Of a stretch of DNA of 64,000 bases, positions 10,109 through 18,554 are shown one piece after another. The translations under genes and the position numbers were made by a program. Positions within the stretch are counted from its first letter, which is position 1. Each line of letters opens with the position of its first letter. Origin of the DNA: Candidatus Protochlamydia phocaeensis (GTDB lineage Bacteria > Chlamydiota > Chlamydiia > Chlamydiales > Parachlamydiaceae). Below the pieces are notes generated by a model. The model was not told the DNA's origin and did no database searches. It worked only from the letters and a program-made list of their open reading frames with translations. Location of the stretch: assembly GCF_001545115.1 (NCBI RefSeq), contig NZ_FCNU01000019.1, positions 1 through 64,000 of the forward strand, read 5' to 3'.

Positions 10109-11062
10109 ATGATTGTTGAGACATGGCATTGGATTGGATTCAACTTTGTCATTTTCCTCATTTTAGGATTCGATCTTTGGCATGCCTATGTCAAACCGCA
10201 TGCCATTTCATTTAAAGAAGCCCTTCTGACATCGGCCGCTTGGATTGCCTTGGCCCTTTTGTTTAACGTCTGGCTTTACTTTGCTTTTGGCCCGGATCCT
10301 GCGCTTACTTTTTTGACAGGCTATCTTTTAGAAAAATCCCTTAGCGTCGATAATCTTTTTATTTTTCTTCTCCTCTTCTCCCACTTCAATGTGCCGGATC
10401 GCAGCAAACACAAAGTGCTGTTTTATGGGGTTCTAGGCGCCATCATCATGCGCGGCCTATTAATTTGGGGAGGCATTGCCCTCGTCCAGCATTTCGATTG
10501 GATCTTTTACGTTTTCGGAGCCTTTTTAATTATTACGGGAATCCGCTTGGCTTTCAAAGAGGAAAAAGAAGTTGAATTTGAGAAAAATTTCGCCTATCGC
10601 GTATTGCAATCTTGGATTCCTCTAACCTCTCAGTTTCATGGCCAGCGTTTTTTCGTTAAACAGAATCAAAAATGGCTCGCCACGCCTCTCTTGCTCGTCC
10701 TGGTTTTAATTGAATTAGCGGACCTGGTTTTCGCCATTGATTCCATTCCAGCCATTTTGGGGATTACAACAGAGCCTTTTATTGTTTATACATCCAATAT
10801 TTTAGCGATTTTAGGACTGCGGGCGTTATTTTTCGTGTTGGAAAGCCTCATGAACCGCTTTTATTTACTGCATTACGCATTGGCTTTAATTTTGGGCTTT
10901 ATCGGTTGTAAAATGCTCCTTCACGATGTCGTCGAGATTCCCACGCTTTTAACGTTGGGCATTGTCATCCTGCTCCTGTCTCTTGCTGCTTTGGGCTCCT
11001 TTTTATTTCCTCTGTCAGCAGAACCAAGCCAAAAGGACCAACTCCACCAATCCAAGAAATAA
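10109..11062 (+). CDS. TerC/Alx family membrane protein
   Basis: A 317-residue polytopic membrane protein with about nine hydrophobic segments, similar in length and layout to E. coli Alx. The family signature SVDNLFIF is at about residues 79-86, and a second acidic membrane motif (LADLVFAIDSIPA) lies in the C-terminal half. Members are linked to manganese/metal homeostasis or to metal loading of exported enzymes. Its start lies 3 bases after the insulinase stop, so an operon with a secreted zinc protease is likely. This would suit a metalation role, which is inference. No yybP-ykoY-like leader can fit in the 3-base gap. Its 3' end overlaps the convergent DUF445-like gene by 48 bases. Confidence 0.92.
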   Translation: MIVETWHWIGFNFVIFLILGFDLWHAYVKPHAISFKEALLTSAAWIALALLFNVWLYFAFGPDPALTFLTGYLLEKSLSVDNLFIFLLLFSHFNVPDRSKHKVLFYGVLGAIIMRGLLIWGGIALVQHFDWIFYVFGAFLIITGIRLAFKEEKEVEFEKNFAYRVLQSWIPLTSQFHGQRFFVKQNQKWLATPLLLVLVLIELADLVFAIDSIPAILGITTEPFIVYTSNILAILGLRALFFVLESLMNRFYLLHYALALILGFIGCKMLLHDVVEIPTLLTLGIVILLLSLAALGSFLFPLSAEPSQKDQLHQSKK

Positions 11063-11578
11063 CCCGATCAAAGCTCCCAATCCCTGCAATTTAAAAATTT
11101 CTTTTCTCCCCTCTTTATAGATAGAGGCGCTTGCTGCTTCAAGATCTAAGGCATCAATTTTGGCTTTCACCAACTTCTTTAAATCAAATTCTCGTTCAAT
11201 TTTTTGGATCAGATTGTTCTTAATAGAAGGTAAAGCCTTTAAAATTTCCACTTTCGCCTTAAGTTTAAAGCGCTCGATAAAAGGGCCTGCCAAAAACATG
11301 CCTGCCATTGGAATCTGCGAACGAAATTGATCAACCAGTGCTTCTAAGCGCTGATCTAAAATAGGAGCCACCTCTTCTTCTAAATCAATGGATTCTATTT
11401 TCTCAGCTAAATTCTGCTCCGTCCCTATTTCCGCCAAAGCCTTCTCTGTCATCAATTGACGCAAGCGCTCTTGCTTGCTGGGAATAATCGAATAAAAAAG
11501 TAAACGGCAAATTAATCCAATGGAAATCCACCCAATAATAGCATTGCTCGCAAGAATAAGAAAATAACACGCTCTCAT
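11015..11578 (-). CDS. DUF445-like membrane protein
   Basis: A 187-residue protein with one N-terminal hydrophobic segment (ILASNAIIGWISIGLICRLLF) and one at the C-terminus (LGALIGLFLGLVELVLLAW), with a long charged helical region between. The N-terminal NAIIGW pattern and C-terminal GxGALIG pattern are those of DUF445 (YheB-type) proteins. It is shorter than most members, so it is a reduced version. Function is unknown; both ends are probably membrane-inserted with the helical middle on one face. The ATG has only a weak ribosome site (AAGTGA). It is convergent with, and overlaps, the TerC gene. Confidence 0.65.
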   Translation of the reverse strand: MRACYFLILASNAIIGWISIGLICRLLFYSIIPSKQERLRQLMTEKALAEIGTEQNLAEKIESIDLEEEVAPILDQRLEALVDQFRSQIPMAGMFLAGPFIERFKLKAKVEILKALPSIKNNLIQKIEREFDLKKLVKAKIDALDLEAASASIYKEGRKEIFKLQGLGALIGLFLGLVELVLLAWFC

Positions 11579-11647
11579 ATCAAAATCACTTGTAATAAAT
11601 TAAAATAAATTATATAATTGAATTTGAATTTTTTATTAAGGGTTAAT

Positions 11648-11968
11648 ATGTCTTTAGAAAAAAAGCTAAAAGAAAAAATTCAACAGACCCAATTAAAAAT
11701 GCAAGAAATTAGCATTAACATGGAAAAATTGGAGCGCGAATATCAGCTGCTTCTGGAAGAATTGGCTTTAACTCCCGATCAACTTAAAAATTATGTTGAA
11801 GATTCCAATAACTTTTCTCCACCTATATGGGAACAGTTGCAAAATGACAAGCAAAAACTGGATGAAAAGTTGGACTTAGACTTAAAAAGCGTTCGCGATC
11901 CTTTAAAAATTCAGAAAACCCTTTCCGAAAGCAGCCATGTCCGCCAACATTGGATTTTTGTACGCTAA
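11648..11968 (+). CDS. Small coiled-coil hypothetical protein
   Basis: A 106-residue protein starting MSLEKKLKEKIQQTQ. I chose the ATG at 11648 because AAGGG sits 6 bases upstream; an in-frame earlier start at 11618 lacks a site. Residues 1-45 form a heptad-like, Lys/Glu-rich coiled coil. The rest is polar and ends SSHVRQHWIFVR. No family is recognised. It is divergent from the DUF445-like gene, about 70 bases away, and probably cytosolic. It may be a conserved small protein of this bacterial group. Confidence 0.65.
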   Translation: MSLEKKLKEKIQQTQLKMQEISINMEKLEREYQLLLEELALTPDQLKNYVEDSNNFSPPIWEQLQNDKQKLDEKLDLDLKSVRDPLKIQKTLSESSHVRQHWIFVR

Positions 11969-12188
11969 AATGCAAGTGCTGCTTTAAGCGATTCATTCAT
12001 TAAAGCGGCCCTATTCTTACCAAGCATTATTTTCACGCTTAAAATACGCTGTCCTTATTATCCTTATTTTACTATTCAATCCTGTTAAAATTGGACAGCT
12101 TGTCCTTCCCGCCCTTTAGTCTGTTGTCCGTTCAATGCGGAAGAAGACAGGCTGTCATAGAAAGGATAGGCACTTATTTTAATTTATC

Positions 12189-12252
12189 AACCTGATTTGG
12201 CATTTTTTGCCCTTTGGACTGCGTCAAAGAGAAAAAATGCCAAAATCAGGTT
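12189..12252. repeat. Long hairpin of the AACCTGA family, possible terminator
   Basis: The left arm AACCTGATTTGGCATTTTTT pairs with the right arm (12231-12252) over about 21 bases with one bulged base. The loop holds CCTTTGGACTGCGTCAAAG, a core shared with the hairpins at 61954-62117 and 63471-63553. It sits just downstream of proS, on the stop side, and may also act as its terminator. The rest of the 308-base gap after 11968 shows nothing else. Confidence 0.75.
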
Positions 12253-12276
12253 ATTAGGCTTAAGAGGCCCTAAAGA

Positions 12277-13800
12277 TTAATAAGACTTGGCAAAAATCGC
12301 ATCCAGTGTGGCTTCTCTGCCCGTTAGGACGCATCGCCCTTTCGTCCCGCTTTGCTCGATCGGCAAGCAGCGGATCGTCACTTTTAACTCTGCCAGCATC
12401 TCTTCCGTCGCCGGATCGCCGCACCATTTTGCCAGCACAAATCCGCCATGAATCTCCGGCTTTTCTTCGCTTTTCGGCGTAAAGAACTCGCGCATCTGCT
12501 CGAAGTTCTCAATATGGCGGTAGATATGCGCATCGCGATAGGCTTTTGCTTCATTGTAATAATTTTGCTGGATCTCTTCCAGCATAGGAACCACTTGCTC
12601 AATAAGTTGACCGATTGAGAAGGACTGCTTCTCTTTGACCCCTTGATCGCGTCTAGAAACCATGACTGCTTGGGATTCCAAATCACGGGGACCCACTTCC
12701 AAGCGCAACGGAATGCCTTTTTTAATCCATTCCCAGCTTTTTTCTCCGCCCCTTTTATCGCGCTTGTCAATGTGGACGCTCACAGGCTTGCCATAGAAAA
12801 CTTGCTTTCTTAGATCTTCTGCCAAGCGTTCAGCATAGCTGAGAATATCTGCTTCCAGCTCCGGCTTGGGTATGATTGGAATAATGACGATCTGCTTATG
12901 GGCAATGCGCGGCGGAAGGCGAATGCCGTCATCATCTCCATGGCACATGATCAGACTTCCGATTAAGCGCGTCGTCATTCCCCAAGAGGTTGTATAGGCA
13001 TATTCCAATTGGCCTTCCTTGTTGCTGAAGCGTATGTTGGACGCTTTAGCAAAATTCTGACCTAAATAATGAGATGTACAAGATTGAAGCGCCTTGCGAT
13101 CTTGCATCATGGCTTCCAATGTATACGTATTTTGCGCACCAGGAAAGCGCTCCCCTGGAGATTTCTCTCCTACAATGACGGGAATGGCAAGCACATCTTC
13201 AACAAACGAACGATAGACTTCCAACATCTTCAACGTCTCTTCCACAGCCTCTTCATGGGCGGCATGGGCCGTATGGCCTTCCTGCCACAAAAATTCAGTC
13301 GTCCGCAAAAAAATCCGCGGGCGCATTTCCCAACGCACGACGTTGGCCCATTGATTGATCAGCAAAGGCAAATCCCGATAAGATTCGATCCAGCGGGAAA
13401 AGGAGTCGCCGATGATCGTCTCAGAAGTCGGACGCACAACGAGCGGCTCTTCCAATTCACCCGAAGGAATGAGGCGTCCATTTTTTTCTTCCAGACGATG
13501 ATGGGTGACAACTGCACATTCCTTTGCAAAGCCCTCGACGTGGGCGGCTTCTTTTTCAAAGAAACTTAAAGGAATGAAAAGGGGAAAGTAGGCATTCTCG
13601 TGTCCTGTCGCCTTAATTCGATCATCGAGCTGACGCTGAATATTTTCCCAAATCCCATATCCCCAAGGTTTAATGACCATGCAGCCGCGTACGGGCGAAT
13701 TTTCAGCCAAATCTGCAGCCTTAATGGCTTGTTGATACCATTCTGGAAAATCTTCTTCTCTTACAGGGTTAATCGCGCTTTTGTCTTTATTTTTTGTCAT
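12277..13800 (-). CDS. proS: Prolyl-tRNA synthetase, archaeal/eukaryotic type
   Basis: A 507-residue class II ProRS that charges tRNA-Pro with proline. Motif 2 and flanks are clear (VVRPTSETII, WEMRPRIFLRTTEF, WQEGHTAHA). Motif 3 lies near LPPRIAHKQ, followed by the anticodon-binding domain and a C-terminal domain ending FAKSY. The editing insertion found in the E. coli-type enzyme is absent, and the C-terminal extension ending in Tyr is the hallmark of the archaeal/eukaryotic form. I start at the ATG at 13800, which has AGAG 7 bases upstream, instead of a TTG at 13821. It is on the same strand as pabC, with about 84 bases between the genes. Confidence 0.95.
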   Translation of the reverse strand: MTKNKDKSAINPVREEDFPEWYQQAIKAADLAENSPVRGCMVIKPWGYGIWENIQRQLDDRIKATGHENAYFPLFIPLSFFEKEAAHVEGFAKECAVVTHHRLEEKNGRLIPSGELEEPLVVRPTSETIIGDSFSRWIESYRDLPLLINQWANVVRWEMRPRIFLRTTEFLWQEGHTAHAAHEEAVEETLKMLEVYRSFVEDVLAIPVIVGEKSPGERFPGAQNTYTLEAMMQDRKALQSCTSHYLGQNFAKASNIRFSNKEGQLEYAYTTSWGMTTRLIGSLIMCHGDDDGIRLPPRIAHKQIVIIPIIPKPELEADILSYAERLAEDLRKQVFYGKPVSVHIDKRDKRGGEKSWEWIKKGIPLRLEVGPRDLESQAVMVSRRDQGVKEKQSFSIGQLIEQVVPMLEEIQQNYYNEAKAYRDAHIYRHIENFEQMREFFTPKSEEKPEIHGGFVLAKWCGDPATEEMLAELKVTIRCLPIEQSGTKGRCVLTGREATLDAIFAKSY

Positions 13801-13884
13801 AACAGTCTCTTTAATAATCAATAAGGATTAAGCATACAAAATCGAGAATTCCAAATACAGCATAAAATTTTGTTGATTCCGGTC

Positions 13885-14718
13885 TTAAACAACTTCTTGC
13901 TGCAAAGCTTCAAAGATCGCTTGTTGCAGCCGGTTTTCCGTCTGGCTTAGCCGGCCAAAAGAACGCTCTCCAATTGCGATGACAGGACGGATATGGGTTA
14001 AGGCGTTGCATAAATAAACAACAGCGTCAGAGGGAATATCCTCCAGGCGCGCCTTCAAAAATTGAATATTTGCTTTCAGATAAGGGAGGAATTGGTTTAA
14101 TAAAATGCCTTGAAGATAGGGAAGCGCAGGATCTGGAAAGAATAATGTCTCATCGCTTAGCCAAAAAAGGTTAGAAAAAGCGGTCTCTAATAGATGATTT
14201 TTACAATCGCACACAATGGCATCTGCATAGCCTTGGCGGCACGCATACTCTTGAATAACCAAGCGGTCTAAATAGGCTAAGCTTTTGCAGGCAGCAAGAG
14301 GACGAACCACAGGATAAGGGAAAAGACATAAACGAACGGGAGAAAAGACTTCAAAGCGATAAGGTTTAATGGTCAAGAGCACGAGGCCTGCTTGCCGGCG
14401 GGGCAGCCGCAAAGCGGAATCATTGCCGCCCGTCACGACAATTTTTAAGCGCCAGGTCCCTTGCAGCGCTTGATTTTTTCGGATCAGCTCTCCGATCCAT
14501 TCAAAAGGAATAAGCGGCGGCTCCATATTGAGCTGTCGGCATTGCTGATATAAGCGGGCAAGATGGGCTGAAAGAAATTCGATTCTGCCTTCATTTATTC
14601 TTATCGTGGTAAAAATTCCATCACCAAACAGAAACCCGCGATCAGTAACAGGCACACGGGCATCCGCCTCCCGCACACACTCTCCATTTAGGCAGACCCA
14701 CCTGTCTTCTTCTAACAC
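13885..14718 (-). CDS. pabC: Aminodeoxychorismate lyase-like class IV aminotransferase
   Basis: A 277-residue PLP enzyme of fold type IV. PabC turns aminodeoxychorismate into p-aminobenzoate and pyruvate for folate synthesis. Visible features are VTDRGFLFGDGIFTTIR near the N-terminus, the PLP-Lys in CKSLAYLDRL, and the phosphate-binding LETAFSNLFW. Branched-chain or D-amino-acid aminotransferases share this fold, but a pabB gene in the same window favours PabC. The start is GTG with an AGGAAGG site 5-6 bases before it, and it overlaps the preceding gene's TAG by 7 bases. The enzyme is cytosolic and translationally coupled to the small membrane protein upstream. Confidence 0.8.
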   Translation of the reverse strand: MLEEDRWVCLNGECVREADARVPVTDRGFLFGDGIFTTIRINEGRIEFLSAHLARLYQQCRQLNMEPPLIPFEWIGELIRKNQALQGTWRLKIVVTGGNDSALRLPRRQAGLVLLTIKPYRFEVFSPVRLCLFPYPVVRPLAACKSLAYLDRLVIQEYACRQGYADAIVCDCKNHLLETAFSNLFWLSDETLFFPDPALPYLQGILLNQFLPYLKANIQFLKARLEDIPSDAVVYLCNALTHIRPVIAIGERSFGRLSQTENRLQQAIFEALQQEVV

Positions 14719-15383
14719 AGTCCTTCCTGCCTCGCCACTTCTTCAAATTCTGGCAGTAAACACCTGGCAACCTTTTGCAATTTTTTAACTTTTCTTCTTT
14801 TTCTATTAGTCATATCCGTTTCGACGCACTTATCTTCTCTTGAGGCCTTGCAGGCTTGCCCTTCTTGAGATCCAATTCGCGCGCTATCGCTGATAGGAGG
14901 ATGAATTGCCTCGTCACGTAGGGGCTTTTCCACGGTGTTCTCTCTCATAGTTGTGTTTTCTGAGACGACCCGAGGTGCTTGAACAAGAATAATTGCTTCT
15001 GATGTTGGATCCGATAATCTATTGTCGTGACTTATAGAAAGAGGGAGCGCTTGTCTGTTATGGATCCTTAACGAGGTAGCCATACAAGGCCTCGCCGTTG
15101 ATTGATATCCTCGGTTCAAAACTCCCAAAATCAAGCTGATGCATAAGCAACCCAGGAAAGGTGTCAAAATACCTTGAATGGCAGCTTTAAATGTTAACGG
15201 AAGAAAAGGCGAAAAGAAGTCCAAGGTATAAAGCAGTCCCATGGCGCCAAGAGCAATCTGGGTAATTCTTTCAAACATTTGCCAAGAGCGCCTATTTTCC
15301 TGTGGAAAATAAGAACTGACACGCATACATCCCACATCCCACAGCACTTGTTGCATATATCCTATATTTTGAATCCAGCCCAT
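14712..15383 (-). CDS. Hypothetical protein with bilobed hydrophobic domain, Inc-like
   Basis: A 223-residue protein of unknown family. Residues about 40-62 and 66-89 are two closely spaced hydrophobic segments separated by a short turn (FSPFLPLTF). This is the bilobed hydrophobic domain used to predict chlamydial inclusion membrane (Inc) proteins. The N-terminal 38 residues are soluble. The C-terminal 130 residues are polar, with a Lys/Arg cluster (NRKRRKVKKLQK), and would face the host cytosol if it is an Inc. There is no cleavable signal peptide. GAGG precedes the ATG. It overlaps pabC by 7 bases, an odd partner for an Inc. It could equally be an ordinary two-pass inner-membrane protein. 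Confidence 0.6.
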   Translation of the reverse strand: MGWIQNIGYMQQVLWDVGCMRVSSYFPQENRRSWQMFERITQIALGAMGLLYTLDFFSPFLPLTFKAAIQGILTPFLGCLCISLILGVLNRGYQSTARPCMATSLRIHNRQALPLSISHDNRLSDPTSEAIILVQAPRVVSENTTMRENTVEKPLRDEAIHPPISDSARIGSQEGQACKASREDKCVETDMTNRKRRKVKKLQKVARCLLPEFEEVARQEGLC

Positions 15384-15617
15384 TTTGCCTCAATTTGAAT
15401 CAATGAAGACAAGATCTTACAGCCTCCTTGCATTTCAAGTAAGGGGGTTTTTATGACATTTTTTTAAGAGCCATTCTATAAAGAGCTCCTAGCCTGAATT
15501 TTGAGTTTATTTAATTGCTTGCCAATTGATTGAGTGAATCCTCTTTTTTCGAATCGGTGTTGCACTCAATCAAGTGGCTTATTTTGGCTGCTCCTGAAGG
15601 CTGGAAATTAAGCCTAT
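15384..15617. other. Gap with a 16-base hairpin
   Basis: Between the TIR/NB-ARC gene's stop and the next gene, 15521-15536 pairs with 15563-15578 (GCCAATTGATTGAGTG against its complement, one mismatch, 26-base loop). CCTGAATTTTGAG at 15492 resembles the start of the AACCTGA hairpins. It may be a degenerate repeat copy or the terminator of the 902-residue gene. Confidence 0.4.
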
Positions 15618-18326
15618 TTAAAGGAGCGATTCCAAATCTTTTTGCAGGCCATCTAATGTCTTCCATTGATTGTCTTCTTCTACAAAAGACCGTTTAAGAG
15701 AGGACAGATGCTGAGCAATCGCCTTGCAATGAGAACTGCTGAATTGCAACAGGCGGGAATTTCCTTTTTGAGAAGGCCTGAACGTCAGAATTAGTCTGGA
15801 GGCTTGAATAGCCGTTTCATAGCGCTCTTCTATTGAAAGGTAATGGAGCATGAGGCTTTGGAGTAAAGGCGGAATGACGAAAGAATTAGGAGCGGGGCTA
15901 TGCATTAAAGAATAGTCCAAAAGATCTTTTATCCAGCAAGATACATCAAGGCATATATAAGAGGAATAATAAGTTTCTTGCCAATGTCCAATCATCTTTA
16001 ATGGTATGGCCTCTTCCCCAAAGAAAGAAAGAAAATAGAGCAGCTTTGTAGGCATGATTGATTCTTTTTGTATCTCTTGCAAGCTTGTATTCCAAAGAGA
16101 TAAAAGCTTATTGGAATGTCCTCCAGTCTGATCTATCGAGTCTTCAAAAATCTTTATGCCATATTGAGTCACATGGTCGTTGAAAGCACGCACAGTCAAA
16201 GAATGGGCTTGCATATACTCCACTGCCAAATGAAGAGCAAAGGGATGGCCCTTGAAATAGTGAATTAAGCGTGAAATCTCCTTTTCATCTGCATGTAAAT
16301 AGAACTCTTTAAGATATTGAGTGGCCTCAGAGGTGGTAAAGGATTGGATTTGAATTAATTCAAATTCTAGGAGTCTGGAATATTCGGGTAAACGAGAGGT
16401 CAGCAGCAAACACCCATTGCGATTGGGCAAATACTTGCTAAGCATCTCAAAAACCGCATGCGTATTCATTCCATCCAAAATTAAAAGATAGGAAATGCTC
16501 CATTTCTCAAGAGTTGATTTGAGCCATTTTAAGCGTTCTTCAGTGTTCCCGCTCGGAATATTTAGTTCATTGGCCAGGGCTAAAAAACTTTGAATAAGGC
16601 TATCGCAAGAGTCTGCTTTGATGGTGTAAATAAAATCATATTGAGTCCGATAGCGGTGCGCATATTGGCTCGCCAGTTCGCTCTTCCCTACTCCCGCCAT
16701 GCCTGTCAAGCAAATGCGCGAGGCGCTTTGATTGGCAACAAGCTGAGTAATTTTTTCAAGCTCCTTTTCACGACCAATAAAATGCCCAGCGGAAGAGGGG
16801 ACAACAAAAGTCTGAATCTTGTCTGCCACTCGATTGATCGATTGATCGACCGCCTTTTTTTTCCAGGCAGCTTGTTCTTCTTTCCATTTAGCAACTGCAG
16901 CTGTATCTATCACTCCCTTTTTAATCATATTCGCTTGAGAGGCAAATCGCTCGCTTAATTGGTTTAATTCTTGCGTTAGAATGCCGCGCATACTGGCCAA
17001 TAATTTAAAAAGATTTATATAATAATGAGAGAAAATATCCTCTTCGCATGGCATGATCAAGTCCAAAAAACCGAAAGGCACCGCAGTATCTTTATTTCCC
17101 TTTAAGACGAGAGCAAAAATCGATTTTATATCCTTCCAGCGCTCTTTTGCCAGCCGTATTTGCTGTGTCATCCCGTTAAAAGTCTTATTATATTGATCGC
17201 AAATAGTTTTCATTTCTGTCGTACAAAGAAGAAGGACTTGATCGCTTTTTCTAATTAGCTCAGATACCCCAACAGGTTCTTTATATATTTCTCTTAATCC
17301 TATGTAGCCAAGAGCGGAAAGCGTCTCGATACCCGCCTTTTCCAAATCGGGAATAAGACTACTCGTTAACCAAGTCTGAATGGTTTCATCCTTTTCATAA
17401 AAAGAGATAAAACAATTTGTTTGTCTTTGAGAAGAAGGCAATTCAAATGCCCTCAAGCACTCTTCAAAAGAGAGCCGTACCGCATCTTTTTGCAAAATCA
17501 GTTGATTCAGCCTAGGCTCAGGATAGATGTCCGCCAATTGAATCAAATCCTCCCTTGGAATTTTCTCCAGAAAATGCGCCCATTCTAAATCACTTCCTGC
17601 GCTATCGATTAAAGAAACGGCTTTTAATAAGCAACTAGCAGCCGCTTTTTCATCCCTCAAAACATAATGATAATGGAAAAGCGCGAAATAGCCATTTACG
17701 GCCTGCTCAATCTTGCCTAAGGCTTCATAAGAAAAAGCGCAAAGGGCTAGCTTGACAACAGAGCATTTACCTGAAGGCTTCTCAGTTGAAAACCTAAGCA
17801 AAGAGGCAAAGAAAGCGTCTTCTTCTTTGTATAGATCTAAAGTGAATTTGAATTCTTTCTGATCGGATTCCAGGGGAAGATAAGAGCTTAGATCCGCCTC
17901 TATCAGAGAGTAAAGCCAATTTTTTTGTTCATCCTTCATGCGATGAATGGCTTGATGAATAGCCTCTTTCTCTTTTAGCGGGCGAAGAGTTAATTTCTCT
18001 TTATATTTCTCCATTACGACATTATAGCAAAGCATGACTTGAAACAGATTTTTCTCCGCAATTGCCTTGACTTTTGAAATTAATTGATCTGCATTCGCTA
18101 AATTTTCTTCCGGGAAAGCTAATTTAATAAAATCATTTAGTGTCCAATCTTTCGTACTTAACGTATGCCTTGATCCATCGGAATACTGAATAAAAGCCCA
18201 TAAATTTTGATCTGAATGGTAAAGGGAGACTTGACGTCCCGCATTTTTCCAACAGCCTAAAAATAGGGAAGTTTTGAAATCATGGGTAAGAGGAGAACTA
18301 ACAAGATTTGCTATTGGAACTGTCAT
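15618..18326 (-). CDS. TIR-like / NB-ARC STAND protein (NLR-like)
   Basis: A 902-residue multidomain protein. Residues 1-300 are helical, with a TPR-like part (LALCAFSYEALGKIEQAV...). Residues about 303-450 resemble a TIR/SEFIR domain (CFISFYEKDETIQTWL, SELIRKSDQVLLLCTTEM). I cannot place a convincing NADase Glu, so it may be a scaffold. Residues about 510-720 are an NB-ARC ATPase with Walker A GMAGVGKS (542-549), Walker B LLILDG (614-619), LLLTSR, and the GxP-type GHPFAL (693-698). A winged-helix-like part follows, and no C-terminal repeat array is visible. This is the STAND layout of plant NLRs and of bacterial anti-phage or signalling proteins, but with TIR placed internally. No Shine-Dalgarno precedes the ATG. 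It could be a host-directed effector or an internal defence sensor. Confidence 0.85.
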   Translation of the reverse strand: MTVPIANLVSSPLTHDFKTSLFLGCWKNAGRQVSLYHSDQNLWAFIQYSDGSRHTLSTKDWTLNDFIKLAFPEENLANADQLISKVKAIAEKNLFQVMLCYNVVMEKYKEKLTLRPLKEKEAIHQAIHRMKDEQKNWLYSLIEADLSSYLPLESDQKEFKFTLDLYKEEDAFFASLLRFSTEKPSGKCSVVKLALCAFSYEALGKIEQAVNGYFALFHYHYVLRDEKAAASCLLKAVSLIDSAGSDLEWAHFLEKIPREDLIQLADIYPEPRLNQLILQKDAVRLSFEECLRAFELPSSQRQTNCFISFYEKDETIQTWLTSSLIPDLEKAGIETLSALGYIGLREIYKEPVGVSELIRKSDQVLLLCTTEMKTICDQYNKTFNGMTQQIRLAKERWKDIKSIFALVLKGNKDTAVPFGFLDLIMPCEEDIFSHYYINLFKLLASMRGILTQELNQLSERFASQANMIKKGVIDTAAVAKWKEEQAAWKKKAVDQSINRVADKIQTFVVPSSAGHFIGREKELEKITQLVANQSASRICLTGMAGVGKSELASQYAHRYRTQYDFIYTIKADSCDSLIQSFLALANELNIPSGNTEERLKWLKSTLEKWSISYLLILDGMNTHAVFEMLSKYLPNRNGCLLLTSRLPEYSRLLEFELIQIQSFTTSEATQYLKEFYLHADEKEISRLIHYFKGHPFALHLAVEYMQAHSLTVRAFNDHVTQYGIKIFEDSIDQTGGHSNKLLSLWNTSLQEIQKESIMPTKLLYFLSFFGEEAIPLKMIGHWQETYYSSYICLDVSCWIKDLLDYSLMHSPAPNSFVIPPLLQSLMLHYLSIEERYETAIQASRLILTFRPSQKGNSRLLQFSSSHCKAIAQHLSSLKRSFVEEDNQWKTLDGLQKDLESLL

Positions 18327-18554
18327 GATGTTTAATTTCGCTATTATTTAATAATAAAAAAATAACATTTTAATTATCCCATGTTTTCCAGCAAATAAAA
18401 TATTAAAATGGAAATTAAATTATAACAAAAATTTTTTCAATAAAGATTTATTTTTATTAAGGCTAGCTTTTTTGCATATGAGCCGCATAAGCTTCTCAAT
18501 AAGGGGCAAATTCTCCATTAATTCGAGAATTTCAAACTAGAAACCGTTATGACT

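Noticed and set aside
13069-13569. 166-codon plus-strand frame inside proS
   Set aside because: It is the antisense shadow of a confident prolyl-tRNA synthetase gene, with an unlikely composition.
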